DNA of 64,000 bases from Pelobates cultripes. Lineage: Eukaryota; Chordata; Amphibia; Anura; Pelobatidae. The DNA is taken from positions 260,074,529 through 260,138,528 of the forward strand of contig OW240915.1 in NCBI GenBank assembly GCA_933207985.1, in the 5' to 3' direction. The notes under the pieces were generated by a model. The model had not been told where the DNA came from. It saw nothing but the letters and a program-made list of their open reading frames with translations, and made no database searches. The stretch's first letter is position 1. Each line of letters starts with the position of its first letter. Shown piece after piece: positions 46,677-57,531 of the stretch. The position numbers were made by a program, and so were the translations under genes.

Positions 46677-47515
46677 TTTTGGTTCTTTTTTTTTGTTTGT
46701 GTGTGTGTTTTGTATTTATATTTATCATTTTTATTGTTTCTTTTTATTTATTTTAAAACAAATGAAAAAAAGAGGGTATGATCATTGGCAGGTAGTTTAA
46801 CGCTACCAAGATCTTCACTTGAAAGCTATACTCAGGCTTATTTTAATATGGACTGTAAATCCTATCTTCTGCTAATGGCCCTTAATTGCCATGCCTATTG
46901 GCAGCTAGTGATCAACTTTAGGAACTTTTTTTGTTTTGTTTCCTTTTCCAAAAATAGCTGGAGAACATTTTTAAATTGCATATTATCCCTTTGAGTGTCT
47001 TAGAAATGTGCAGCATGCTTGCACGTCCCTCTGGCATGCAAAGGTTGAACATAGTAGTTGTATTTTTACAACAGTAAATAGCATGTACTCAAAGGCAAGA
47101 GTGACTCTGGTGGAAGTGCCTTGACGTTTTAGGAGAATTTGTTTTGGCCAGACTAGGTTTAAACACTTACATTCATGAGAACACTGAAGAACAAATACAG
47201 TCATTCCTTTAGAGTGTTGGTACTTCCACTTGTCTTCGAGTACATATGCACAAACCAACCAATGGTGTGCTGACCAAGAAAAAGTAACTTTAAAAAAAAT
47301 TATGTATAATATTGAGCCTGGCTCAGATGCAAATTTAAACAAATGGAATTTTTCAGGTATGAATGTTTATAAATGTTTAGTTTTCAATAATTTATTATTT
47401 TGTTTCTTTGCAAAGGGAGAAATAATAAAAAAAAATGTGAACCTAAATGTGGATATTTACATTCCCTAGCAAAAAAAATAAAATTGTAATAAAGCACAAT
47501 AGTTTTATCCAAATG
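46677..47515 (+). other. RGS20: RGS20 3' UTR with poly(A) signals
   Basis: AT- and T-rich sequence after the stop, with a TTTGTTTGTGTGTGTG tract directly downstream. Two AATAAA hexamers at 47477-47482 and 47488-47493 are followed within about 25 bases by a T/G-rich stretch (GTTTTATCC...GGCTGTATTT), the arrangement of a cleavage site. The precise 3' end is inferred. Confidence 0.6.
47488..47493 (+). terminator. Poly(A) signal AATAAA of RGS20
   Basis: Second of two closely spaced AATAAA motifs about 810 bases after the RGS20 stop. Cleavage would be expected near 47505-47520. Confidence 0.6.
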
Positions 47516-48299
47516 GCTGTATTTACCTGATGATTTCTAATCTGAAAATTATGTGAATATGCCTGTAAGCAGAAAGTGTTCATTGAAAATAGTTGAAATA
47601 CATGTACATGTGAGAGGTTGAGAATGGAACGAGTTCACCAGCCTAATGAAATTCAATGGATTAACATGTAAATACATTGTAACATCCAACGGATTTATTA
47701 AATGTGTCAGATGGAATACACAAGGAAGCAAGTAACATGAACGCTCTCCCAAAACATACATTGAAATGAATTAGCTCCTCATAACAAAATGTGTACAGTG
47801 ATCCTAGCTGTACCTCTGAGCAGAATTATGAGGTCTCAGCTCTTTGAGTCCATGGTGATACAAGCAGTGTGTGTTCCTTTTCTTTAATACATTAAAAGGA
47901 CATGCATCACATGACAATTGTTTTTCTTAAACCAGCAAGCAAACACTTTAAAACAAATATACAAACCAAAGTAAAGTAAGAGAAGCTTTGGTAAATTTAC
48001 TATAAACTTGGTCAGATTGAATTGCGTGGCACAACTCACAGCTAGGGGAGTTTCTTTAGCCTTCTCGACCTTACTCATACTCACCCATCTTGGTCTCTGA
48101 ACAGTCCACTAAGGACAAAAAAAGGGAGAGAGAGAAACCCGACACCAGAGCCTGCTTTGCATGATCATAATGATCAGACTCTCTCTCTTCTCCCCGTCAG
48201 CAAATTTGTCCCGCATCAGCAATGCACTTTTCCAGCATTTCTAGAGATAGAACACGGATTGGTTTGATCAGTGTCCCCCCTGGAATGGAAGTGAAAAGC
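47516..48299. other. Downstream intergenic sequence, nothing recognised
   Basis: No coding exon of a neighbouring gene could be supported. Confidence 0.35.
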
Positions 48300-48850
48300 T
48301 TAAAGATGCACTATAATATCAGGAATACAACCATGTATTCCTGACCCTGTAATGTTAAAAATGCAGTTTAGCCCCCTGGCCCACCTTAAAAGAAATTGTT
48401 ACAACGTACCTTTAATCCAGCGCCAAGCAGGTGTGCCAGTGCTGGCCCCACCCCTGATCAGTCTCCTTGGATGACATCAGAATTTATTATCTCAGCTAAT
48501 ACAATGCTTTCCTATGGGCTTTCCTAAGCATTGGATTGGCTGAAATAGTCAATTCTGATGATCTCTACCAAGGAGACAGAGCGGGGGCAGAGCCAAACAC
48601 CGCCCTGCCCAATGAGCATCTCCTCATAGAGATGCATTGAATAAATACATTTCTGTGAGGAATGTTCAGCACCTCTATGCAGAGCGTAGAGACACTGACC
48701 CAGAAATAACCTCTAGTGGCCCTCTGAGTGACTGTCCCTGAAGGTGACGCAACAATGTAAACATTCTTTGAAAAGGCAGTGTTTAACACAAAAAGCCTGC
48801 AGGGTCATAATATAATCAACAGAACAACTACATTTAAGCTATAGGTATTA
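48300..48850. mobile_element. TTAA-type MITE, family 5 relative
   Basis: It starts TTAAAGATGCACTATAATATCAGGAATACAACC. Interior segments (CAATGCTTTCCTATGGGC, CAGGAGACAGA..., CATCTCCTCATAGAGATG, GTTCAGCACCTCTATGCAGAG) match 27500-27790. The right end is degraded near AACAACTACATTTAAGC (48822-48838). Non-coding. Confidence 0.6.
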
Positions 48851-50358
48851 GCAAATGGTATCCAAATAAAAAAAAAAGCAAATTTTAAGAATGTCTCCAA
48901 TTATAGTCAAAACATTTTCCCTCCATTTTCCATTCAGAGTTAAGTTGTAAAAATGGAGTATATTGAATAATCCTGAGTGTCTCACCCTCTGCACCCTTTC
49001 AAGTGTGTGGTGGGCACAGGCTGTGTGATATTTGCGGTCTGTGTGTTAAGTGTACGGTGTATAAACTTGCCTCCCTCCTACATAGCATTCTGTTGGGATG
49101 CGTCATCTGGTGTGCAAGTATGTGGTCTGCACCTCCTGCAGGTGTAGATCACAGTAATCTCTCCCTCTCGATTCTGGAGCTCAGTCAGAGAGCAATAATG
49201 GAATGCCGAAGGCTGCACTCTGACTAGTTAGTGAGTGCCAGACCATGTGGGAGCAATTACTCTGGTCTGCACCAACCAGATGAGTAGATCACACACTCCC
49301 TGCTCTGTTCTGTACCCACCCTGTCCTCTGTAGCAGTGCTGCTGCTTGCTCACAGCAAAGGTAATAGCAAAAAAAGCGTATGTTACAATATGGATGAAAT
49401 ATATATTTGGGAATGTCATATACAGGCAGTGACAGAAGGCACTATGGTGAATGCTAAAGAGAAACCTTTTCAGCCATCAGCAACATACTTTGTGTAAAGC
49501 CACTTGCAACACTAACTTGCTGATAGACAGCAGGGGTTACAAACATAAGTATTCTTGTTCAGTTCACATTAGAGGGTAGTCTTGATAAGGACCCTGTCAC
49601 CGATTTGTTTAAAACCACAGTACAAGTACGCACAAGGAATAAAATGAAACGAAAATCCAGACTGTATTTTCCAGAGTCAAAGTGTTTTTGGAAATAACAA
49701 GTGATTAGAGGTGGCTTATCAAGCAAAATTCTGAATTTCAGCTCCTGGGATCAAGTAAAATGCAACAGGCAAGTTCTCAATGGGAGAAGGGGGGAGGGGG
49801 GTATACGGGGAGATTATTTAAAAACCTATAAAAAGAACATATCATATTGTAAGGATCAGTAATTAATCCATTCTGCTAGTATTGGATAGGGATATATTTG
49901 TTACAATGTGTCTTATTTTTTAATGTTCAGTGTTTTCTATAGTTCCTATTTTGTGAACTTTTTCTTAAGTTAAACATTTACTCAGATCTGTATTTAATGC
50001 TATATTCAGGAAACAATGATACAAAACATATAAGATAGAAAGAGGAACTGTCATTTCTCTGGAAATTACACCATTGAACAAAACATTGAAAATCACCTAT
50101 AACTTATTTATTTTACACTTATTTTTTTTCCCATGTGATGCTTAATTTTCTTTTAAATTGATAGTAAAGATAATATTTGTTTAATATAAGTGGATAAGAA
50201 AACCACCAGGCTACCACTTCTGATGATGTCAGCAGACTGCTTTTTTTTTTTTTTGCTGAGGCAAACAGCATGCAGATCTACAGCTTCTGGCTTGAATACA
50301 GTAAGAATTTGCTATATTTAAGAAGGCATGAGGGGCCCAGGGGGGCTAGATGGTGGTT
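48851..50358. other. No gene recognised
   Basis: No supportable frame. Short homopolymer runs at 48867-48877 and 50231-50245, G-run at 49791-49801. Confidence 0.35.
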
Positions 50359-50417
50359 TTAACACTATAGGGTCAGGAATACATGTTTGTGTTCCCGACC
50401 CTATAGTGATCCTTTAA
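50359..50417. mobile_element. 59-bp palindromic TTAA micro-MITE (family 5 ends only)
   Basis: TTAACACTATAGGGTCAGGAATACA at the left and TGTTCCCGACCCTATAGTGATCCTTTAA at the right are inverse copies with a tiny centre, so the element is essentially two termini joined. TTAA lies at both ends (50359-50362, 50414-50417). Confidence 0.75.
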
Positions 50418-50477
50418 CCCCTGTGTGACATGTCATGATTTCCTTTTATTCCAGAAGTTTGGTCCTTAAGGGGTTAA
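50414..50477. mobile_element. 64-bp palindromic TTAA element (family 3), sharing a TTAA with its neighbour
   Basis: TTAACCCCTGTGTGACATGTCATG...TTCCAGAAGTTTGGTCCTTAAGGGGTTAA. It corresponds to 20222-20303 with an internal deletion near the left end. Its left TTAA is the right TTAA of the preceding micro-MITE. Confidence 0.75.
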
Positions 50478-51130
50478 CCTGTAGTTGTGCAGGCAGTATT
50501 GGCAAATAAAATGATAAGCAAGGTTGCCTTTGTAAAAACATACTAGGCCATGATAATTTGCATAATTAATTATATAATTATAATCATAATGCATGACATC
50601 ACAAGGAGTGAGAATGAAAACAAAAACACAAGGGGAAAGAGTCCCTTAACCCCTTAAGGACGGAGCCAAATGTACACGTTGTGAACAAAACAAAATGTAA
50701 ACAAAACCTGGCATTTGCGCTACATGTCTGTCCAACCGTAATTCACCTCTTTCATAGTAAATGCACCCACCCTTATTATATATCATTTTATTCAGGGGAA
50801 ACAGGGCTTTCATTTAATATCAAATATTTAGCTATGAAACATAATTTAATATGAAAAAAATGGGAGAAAATAAGATTTATTTTGATTTTTTTTTAGTTCT
50901 ACATGACATTTTAACTGTCAATGTCATAATACTGTTTGCTTTTACTGAAATAAAATACACATATTTGTATTCAGCAAAGTCTCACATGTAAAACAGTACC
51001 TCCTATGTACAGGTTTTATGGCATTTTGGGAAGTTACAGGGTCAAATATAGCACGTTACATTTGAAATTGAAATTCGCCAGATTGGTTACGTTGCCTTTG
51101 GGACTTTATAGTAGCCAGGAATTAAATTTA

Positions 51131-51388
51131 CACCCATAATGGCATACCATTTGCAATAGTAGACAACCCAAGGTATTGCAAATGAGGTATGTCCAGTCTT
51201 TTTTAGTAGCCATTTGGTCACAAACACTGGCCAAAGTTGGCGTTAGTATTTGTTTGTGTGAAAAATGCAAAAAAACGCCAATTTTGGCCAGTGTTTGTGA
51301 CTAAGTGGCTACTAAAAAAGACTGGACATACCCTGTTTGCAATACCTTGGGTTGTCTACTATTGCAGATGGTATGCCATCATAGGGGT
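51131..51388. repeat. Central inverted repeat of the 2.2-kb element
   Basis: The arms 51131-51242 and 51276-51388 are reverse complements over about 112 bases with few mismatches and a 33-base spacer. Key matching segments are GGTATTGCAAATGAGGTATG, AGTCTTTTTTAGTAGCC and ACAAACACTGGCCAAA. Weaker pairing continues outward to about 50975 and 51555. Confidence 0.9.
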
Positions 51389-51719
51389 AATTTTCATTCT
51401 TGGGCTACCATAGGGTCACAAAGGCAATGTAAGCAATCTGGCGAATTTTAATGTGAAAAAAATGAAACACAAGCCTTATATTTGACGCTGTAACTTTTGA
51501 AAACACCATAAAACCTGTACATGAGGGGTACTGTTGTACTCGGGAGACTTTACTGTTTTGAAACACAAATATTTGTGTTCGGCGAAGTCTCCTGAGTAAA
51601 ACAGTACCCCCCATTTACAGGTTTTATGGTGTCTTGGAAAGTTATAGGGTTAAATATAGTGCTAGCAAATTAAATTCCCTATACTTTCGGCATGGGTTGT
51701 CAGGCAGGTCCCGCTAATT

Positions 51720-52204
51720 GTAATTAATTAGGATACCTAATTATGTAAAAAATATTACATAAATATATGTGTAGAATTAATATATATATATACATATGTG
51801 TATATATACGTATATATATATATATTTATTTTTTTAATATTTTTATTTATATATAGGTATATATATAGTGATATATACGTATATATTTATGTATATAGAT
51901 ATATATATTATTTCGTTCTACGTGTATTTTGAGATAAATATATATATATATATATATTAATATCACAATACAATTAGAACGAAATAACAAACATCTATAT
52001 ATTTTTTAATTATTTATTTTTAATTATTTTTTTTATTTTTTTTTTTACGTATTTAAATTTTTTTATATTATATATAAATATATATATATAACAATAATTA
52101 TATATATATATTTAATCAGTATCAGTCTACGTGTAATTCGATAGTAATATATATATAAATAATTATATATATTAATATTAAAATACACTTTGTGTATGTG
52201 TAAA

Positions 52205-52236
<32 letters not shown>

Positions 52237-52320
52237 CTTAGATCACATATATATATAATATATATGATCTAAGTATATTTTATTTGTAACTGTAATTTTT
52301 TTTTTAACTAATATTTTATT
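51720..52320. repeat. AT-rich low-complexity zone
   Basis: Long TATATA tracts, T-runs and TACGTATA motifs, with short TG microsatellite at about 52206-52222. It occupies the middle of the 2.2-kb TTAA element. Confidence 0.9.
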
Positions 52321-52347
52321 TTTATTACAGGAGAGGGGGCAGAGACA

Positions 52348-52761
52348 GTGTCAGCCAGTGATTTCACATCACTGGCTGACACACAGGATCAGTGATCACA
52401 GTGACTGCCTGTCACTGTGATCACCTCCTGCAGATTGGGTAATTGACCACAGGGGGGAGTGCCTGGGTGGTACAAGCACTCCCCCCTACCAATCTGCAGG
52501 GGGATCATTGCGCCTGTTACATGTGTCAGACTTAGCAGATCACGGTCACTGACCCCAGGGGGACTGCCTGGGGGGCCAGGTAAGTCCCCCGACCGCGATC
52601 TGCATAGCAGAAAGCCGCCGGCCATGTGTGTCAGCTGAACACACGGAAAATACTGATCGCAGTGACAGCCTGTCACTGCGATCAGAGACTGCAGATCGCG
52701 GTCACCGGCCACAAGGGGGTTGCCTGGGGGGCCAGGCATCCCCCCCGACCGCGATCTGCAG
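52348..52761. repeat. Chain of perfect hairpins
   Basis: Consecutive inverted repeats: 52348-52362/52368-52382 (15-bp stem, GTGTCAGCC type), 52392-52405/52411-52424 (14-bp), about 52427-52439/52489-52501 (CCTGCAGATTGG type, long loop), 52653-52667/52671-52685 (15-bp, 3-base loop) and 52689-52703/52747-52761 (15-bp). Several stems carry the same GATC(A/G)C(A/G)GTGAC core, suggesting that the chain arose by duplication. Confidence 0.9.
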
Positions 52762-52861
52762 CGGGCGATCATTATAGCGAGGGCATACTATTACGCCCGC
52801 CGGCGTTTAGAGCCGGCTCCTGCAGGGCGTAATAGTACGCCCTCCCGAGTTAAGGGGTTAA

Positions 52862-53910
52862 TTACTACATACTACTTACAATACATGTACTATGTCCGAC
52901 TATATTCTATATTTTTAGCACAGATTTGTCCTTTACTGTGAAACTGAAGTCATTATTCTCAGGAAAGAGATGCAACTAAATACAATTTATCCATTAAGGA
53001 ATTCTGCAATCTAGGATGTTGTTACGGCAAGGGTGCATAATTTATTATTGCACTATGGAATATTGTCTTTTAATGTAATTTGTGTAGTGAATTAAGGACC
53101 TGCCGGCTTGGCAGAGATGGTATTGTTAATGTCAAAAGGGGTTAATTTGATTGTATGGAGGTCAAAAGAGGTTAGATCTTTTGAATCTGGGACCCACCCA
53201 CCAAGGTCAGATGACAGAAGGGGTAGTTTGAATGACATAGGGATGTGAAAAGAATTTTACCATATGGATGTGAATTAATCAAGGCTCTGCAAGGTGTGAG
53301 GTTCTAAACTTGGAAAAAGTCTTAATGTCTCTACATCCATTTGGCATGTACCTTGTAATTGATGAGGCAATCTCTTTTGATATGCTAATGGCCATTAGCC
53401 TTGTTCCAGTATTATATTCAAAGAGAAACATTTATATTTACCCCACAGAATAATAATTAAGCCTCGTTTTTATTATATTTGGAATGTGACTAGTGCCACC
53501 TTCTAAACCAGCCCAAACATGAGTGGCCTGACTTGATGATAGGGGAAGGAATTGTGATGTCCATCCTATTGGATCGCGGGTGGTTAGTGCGACGTGTCTA
53601 TGGAATGGGAAAATAATAACAAATTCGTAGATGCAATTATTAATTCTGTGGCAGGTACATAAGAGAAGATAGAGCCAAATGTTTCCATTTGGATTGATGT
53701 TGGTCTGGAACAAAGGAGGTGGTCACTTATTATTTCTATAGATACGCCTTAACTCCACCCCTAGGCAAGACTTAATAATCCATATATCCAATGATTTGGA
53801 GGGGGGTTGGTGTACTTGCTTGGGGCCAAGATCTAATTTTGAGTGAGTCACCATCATCCTTCCTTGCCAGAGACCACCTAGGCAGAAGTTTTACTTTGAA
53901 AACCTAAATG
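52862..53910. other. No gene; possible LINE remnant
   Basis: Frames on the - strand (for example 53438-53713) lack recognisable motifs. Because a LINE lies on the - strand beyond the neighbouring LTR element, this flank could be its displaced 3' part, but I could not confirm continuity. Confidence 0.3.
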
Positions 53911-53915
53911 AGTAA

Positions 53916-54845
53916 TGTGGCGAAACCAACCTCGCCACTGTGAACTGGAGAAGCCTGGTTGCTCGCCTGCTCCCTTTGGACTATGGCCCTGCAGGTTAAA
54001 CCGTTTATTTCCCCTGCAGAAAGGCTTATTTGTGTGATCTGAGTGCCATTCATCTAATAATGTGCACTCAGATCCCAGCTATCTGGGGATATGTGAAATG
54101 TCTGTGTGTTATGTGTAAATGTGACTTTATGTATTTTAAAGTGTTTTGTGTCTTTTTGCAACCATGTGCTTAATGGAGTCTTGTGTCTGTCCTGGGAGAT
54201 AATTGAATTACTTATCTCCAGGATAGAAGACTCTGAAACTGGTTTGGGCCAGAAAGCCATGCTTCATTTAGTCACAAAGGACTTTTTACTAACTTTTGAA
54301 CCCCTTGTCTGATTTGTGCCATTTTTGAATATGTTGTTCCCCTGAATGGATTGATTGTGAATATGTAATTTTATGTGAATGTGATGTATGGTTTTGGAGT
54401 TATGAAAGTTGGGTAGAAAGTATGTTTTAACTGTATGTATAATTGAGTTTCCTCTCAGGATAAGGGGAGGGAATATGTGGGATGTAACTGTGATGTGATT
54501 GGTGGTTTTGTAACGCCCTGTGGGCTGTACTATGTTTGTGGATTGGGAATAAAAGAGACTGTATGTGACAGTACAGAGAGTTCCTGCTTAACCCTCAAAG
54601 TGAAGTGTCGTCTCATTATTGGGGGAAGGATTTATTGTATGCTGTTCCAGTTTGACTGCTAGGAGAGTAAACCTATTCGTATGGTTCCTATTCAACTGTC
54701 TACAGCATTCATATGCTTGAGAGCACTCATATGCTCCTACAATTCGGTGGTTGTGGTGTCTGCTGCAGTGCTTGGAGTCCTCTGGAAGCGCTAGGAGCAT
54801 CCTTCAACGGAGGTACCCAGTCGGGGTGCCAGGCGATCCGTTACA
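53916..54845 (+). repeat. 5' LTR (930 bp)
   Basis: Begins TGTGGCGAAACCAACC and ends GGCGATCCGTTACA. It contains GGGAATAAAAGAGACTG at about 54546 (TATA- or poly(A)-like signal). Segments GGGAATATGTGGGATGTAAC and GTCTCATTATTGGGGG are cognate to parts of the solo LTR at 24543-25967. Confidence 0.95.
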
Positions 54846-54863
54846 TTGGTGGCAAGCGGTGGG
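54846..54863 (+). promoter_or_regulatory. Putative primer-binding site
   Basis: TTGGTGGCAAGCGGTGGG directly follows the 5' LTR, the position of the tRNA primer-binding site in LTR elements. The cognate tRNA is not assigned. Confidence 0.55.
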
Positions 54864-54990
54864 ATGGCGTCCTAGTGCGAGGTAAAGCAGCTCAGAGACA
54901 CAGTTCGTGGAGTTACAAATTGAGGGCAACGCTAGCACACGTGCAGCGCCCCTGGGAGCAGAGGTATCCAGCGACTTGGAGCAGACAAGT

Positions 54991-56688
54991 ATGGAAGGCT
55001 CTGGCAATGATTGGATGGCCGAGGTGAGGCAGCGAGTGGCCCAGTATGGGGATGATTTACCCATGGAGGTACGCCGGGTGATCTGGAACCAGGTCACGGC
55101 CGAGCAAAACACAAGGCTGGCCCGAGAATTCCGGCTGGCGAAAGAGAGAGAGTATGCTCAGCGGAAGGAGTGTTACAGCAGCCGAGTAGAGGCTGCATCC
55201 GAGGAGGCTAGCCGTCTCCCCCTGAGGCGGCCGCAGGAACCCGAAGTAGGGGTCCTCATAGACTGGTCCTGTGAGGAACCACAACAGGCAGGTGGAGATG
55301 GGACCAGCCCAGATCCCCAGCAGCAGCCGGAGTTGCCAGGTGCGGAAGCAGGTGGTCCTTACTCGCAAATGTTGAGGGACCTCACAGACTGGTCCTGGGA
55401 AGACCCACAGATGGCAGGTGGAGATGGGACGGCGGTCTCTCTACCGGCCCTACAGGGATGCTGGGCGGTCGGCCCAGATCTCCAGCGGCAGTATGTATCC
55501 CAGGGAGCTGAAGGTGCAGTCCTTCCTCCCCAGCGGCAGTGTGTACCCCAGGGAGCTGAAGGTGCAGTCCTTCCTCCCCAGCGGCAGTGTGTACCCCAGG
55601 GAGCTGAAGGTGCAATCCTTCCTCCCCAGCGGCAGTGTGTATCCCAGGGAGCTGAAGGTGCCGTCCTTCCTCCCCAGCGGCAGTGTGTACCCCAGGGAGC
55701 TGAAGGTGCCGTCCTTCCTCCCCAGCGGCAGTGTGTACCCCAGGGAGCTGAAGGTGCCGTCCTTCCTCCCCAGCGGCAGTGTGTATCCCAGGGAGCTGAA
55801 GGTGCCGTCCTTCCTCCCCAGCGGCAGTGTGTACCCCAGGGAGCTGAAGGTGCCGTCCTTCCTCCCCAGCGGCAGTGTGTATCCCAGGGAGCTGAAGGTG
55901 CAGTCCTTCCTCCCCAGCAGCAGTGTGTACCCCAGGGAGCTGAAGGTGCCGTCCTTCCTCCCCAGCGGCAGAGTGTCCTGCAGGGAGCAGAGACCGTCAG
56001 TCTCGCACCCCAACCACAGGACAAAATAATGAAAGGGGAGACAGCTGGTCCCCCTCTCCACCAGCAGAGAGAGTGTCAGGGAGAGGAGCCTGATACCCCC
56101 TCTCCCCAGCGGCAGTTTACAGTTCAGAGAGAGGAGCTTGTTACACCCTCTCTCCAGCGGCAGCCTAACCCAGCAAGGGGAGATGTTACACCCCCCAACA
56201 GTGCAGATGGGACTGTAGTCTCTGCACTTACAGCACAAGGGGTAGGGACAGTTGGTCCTGTTCCCCAGCCACAGAGCAGTGTATCCAGAGGGGAGACAGT
56301 CGGTCTCTCCCTCCCACAACCAGGCTCCCACCAGGCTACTTCCGTGGTAGCACTGGCATCAGGGCAGAGTACCGCTGGTCTCTGCCCACTCAGCAACCCA
56401 CCAAGGCAGCCTAACAGTTGCCCACACAGTCGTGGTGAGGCACCTGGACATGGACAAAGTTCTCCTCTACCCAGGTGTAGTAACCAGTTATTGTGGGTGG
56501 GCTGTACTGCTGTTTCTGTTTTGTGGGTGGGTTGCTGGACTAACCAGGGCACTGACCGGCAGGAGGTCAGATACCCTGTTAGTCTAGTTGGTAAAGGGGA
56601 GAAGTGTGGCGAAACCAACCTCGCCACTGTGAACTGGAGAAGCCTGGTTGCTCGCCTGCTCCCTTTGGACTATGGCCCTGCAGGTTAA
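54991..56688 (+). CDS. Repeat-rich single ORF of the LTR element (Gag-position, function unknown)
   Basis: From the first in-frame ATG it encodes 565 residues. A stop upstream (near 54880) leaves room for a non-ATG start at 54907. The N-terminal ~60 residues are charged and probably helical (MAEVRQRVAQYGDDL...). They are followed by an acidic, Trp-containing linker with a duplicated DWSCEEPQ/DWSWEDPQ motif, then about eleven tandem 16-residue repeats of CVPQGAEGAVLPPQRQ (nucleotides ~55484-56011). A Gln/Pro-rich tail follows, and the frame runs through the purine tract into the 3' LTR before stopping. No zinc knuckle, protease or polymerase motif is seen. It sits where Gag would be, but I do not recognise the protein. 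Uninterrupted coding over 1.7 kb in a young element suggests it is, or was recently, translated. Confidence 0.7.
   Translation: MEGSGNDWMAEVRQRVAQYGDDLPMEVRRVIWNQVTAEQNTRLAREFRLAKEREYAQRKECYSSRVEAASEEASRLPLRRPQEPEVGVLIDWSCEEPQQAGGDGTSPDPQQQPELPGAEAGGPYSQMLRDLTDWSWEDPQMAGGDGTAVSLPALQGCWAVGPDLQRQYVSQGAEGAVLPPQRQCVPQGAEGAVLPPQRQCVPQGAEGAILPPQRQCVSQGAEGAVLPPQRQCVPQGAEGAVLPPQRQCVPQGAEGAVLPPQRQCVSQGAEGAVLPPQRQCVPQGAEGAVLPPQRQCVSQGAEGAVLPPQQQCVPQGAEGAVLPPQRQSVLQGAETVSLAPQPQDKIMKGETAGPPLHQQRECQGEEPDTPSPQRQFTVQREELVTPSLQRQPNPARGDVTPPNSADGTVVSALTAQGVGTVGPVPQPQSSVSRGETVGLSLPQPGSHQATSVVALASGQSTAGLCPLSNPPRQPNSCPHSRGEAPGHGQSSPLPRCSNQLLWVGCTAVSVLWVGCWTNQGTDRQEVRYPVSLVGKGEKCGETNLATVNWRSLVARLLPLDYGPAG
55484..56011 (+). 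repeat. 48-bp coding minisatellite, ~11 copies
   Basis: The unit CAGCGGCAGTGTGTACCCCA followed by GGGAGCTGAAGGTGC(A/C)GTCC and TTCCTCCC repeats in exact 48-base register, keeping the frame. Variation is concentrated at GTACCCC/GTATCCC and GCAGTCC/GCCGTCC/GCAATCC. The last copy is diverged. Because 48 is divisible by three and the unit lacks stops, other frames on both strands are also open here. Confidence 0.97.
56593..56604 (+). promoter_or_regulatory. Polypurine tract
   Basis: AAAGGGGAGAAG directly abuts the 3' LTR start, the expected plus-strand priming site. Confidence 0.8.
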
Positions 56689-57531
56689 ACCGTTTATTTC
56701 CCCTGCAGAAAGGCTTATTTGTGTGATCTGAGTGCCATTCATCTAATAATGTGCACTCAGATCCCAGCTATCTGGGGATATGTGAAATGTCTGTGTGTTA
56801 TGTGTAAATGTGACTTTATGTATTTTAAAGTGTTTTGTGTCTTTTTGCAACCATGTGCTTAATGGAGTCTTGTGTCTATCCTGGGAGATAATTGAATTAC
56901 TCTCCAGGATAGAAGACTCTGAAACTGGTTTGGGCCAGAAAGCCATGCTTCATTTAGTCACAAAGGACTTTTTACTAACTTTTGAACCCCTTGTCTGATT
57001 TGTGCCATTTTTGAATATGTTGTTCCCCTGAATGGATTGATTGTGAATATGTAATTTTATGTGAATGTGATGTATGGTTTTGGAGTTATGAAAGTTGGGT
57101 AGAAAGTATGTTTTAACTGTATGTATAATTGAGTTTCCTCTCAGGATAAGGGGAGGGAATATGTGGGATGTAACTGTGATGTGATTGGTGTTTTGTAACG
57201 CCCTGTGGGCTGTACTATGTTTGTGGATTGGGAATAAAAGAGACTGTATGTGACAGTACAGAGAGTTCCTGTTTTAACCCTCAAAGTGAAGTGTCGTCTC
57301 ATTATTGGGGGAAGGATTTATTGTATGCTGTTCCAGTTTGACTGCTAGGAGAGTAAACCTATTCGTATGGTTCCTATTCAACTGTCTACAGCATTCATAT
57401 GCTTGAGAGCACTCATATACTCCTACAATTCGGTGGTTGTGGTGTCTGCTGCAGTGCTTGGAGTCCTCTGGAAGCGCTAGGAGCATCCTTCAACGGAGGT
57501 ACCCAGTCGGGGTGCCAGGCGATCCGTTACA
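56605..57531 (+). repeat. 3' LTR (927 bp)
   Basis: Nearly identical to the 5' LTR. Visible differences are a G/A change and a 3-base deletion around 56878-56900, one base missing in GATTGGTGTTTTG, C/T plus one T in CCTGTTTTAACCC, and G/A in CATATACTCC. Confidence 0.95.

Larger units (their letters stand above)
50646..52861. mobile_element. 2.2-kb TTAA-flanked, hairpin-rich non-autonomous element (family 3 ends)
   Basis: Termini TTAACCCCTTAAGGACGGAG (left) and CTCCCGAGTTAAGGGGTTAA (right), TTAA duplicated (50646-50649, 52858-52861). Three zones: a long inverted repeat (about 50975-51242 against 51276-51555, inner ~112 bases nearly perfect), a very AT-rich zone (51720-52320), and a GC-rich zone (52325-52855) built of consecutive hairpins. 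No transposase reading frame. The TTAA target fits piggyBac or Kolobok. The internal design is unlike a simple MITE and the family is not recognised. Confidence 0.8.

Noticed and set aside
52862..53910. Displaced 3' half of the L1-like LINE left of the LTR element
   Set aside because: Translation of the - strand gave no recognisable LINE motif, so continuity is not claimed as a feature.
55359..56331. Long open frames on the - strand and in a second + frame through the 48-bp array
   Set aside because: The repeat has a length divisible by three and lacks stops in several frames. Only the frame continuing to both sides with non-repeat sequence is kept.
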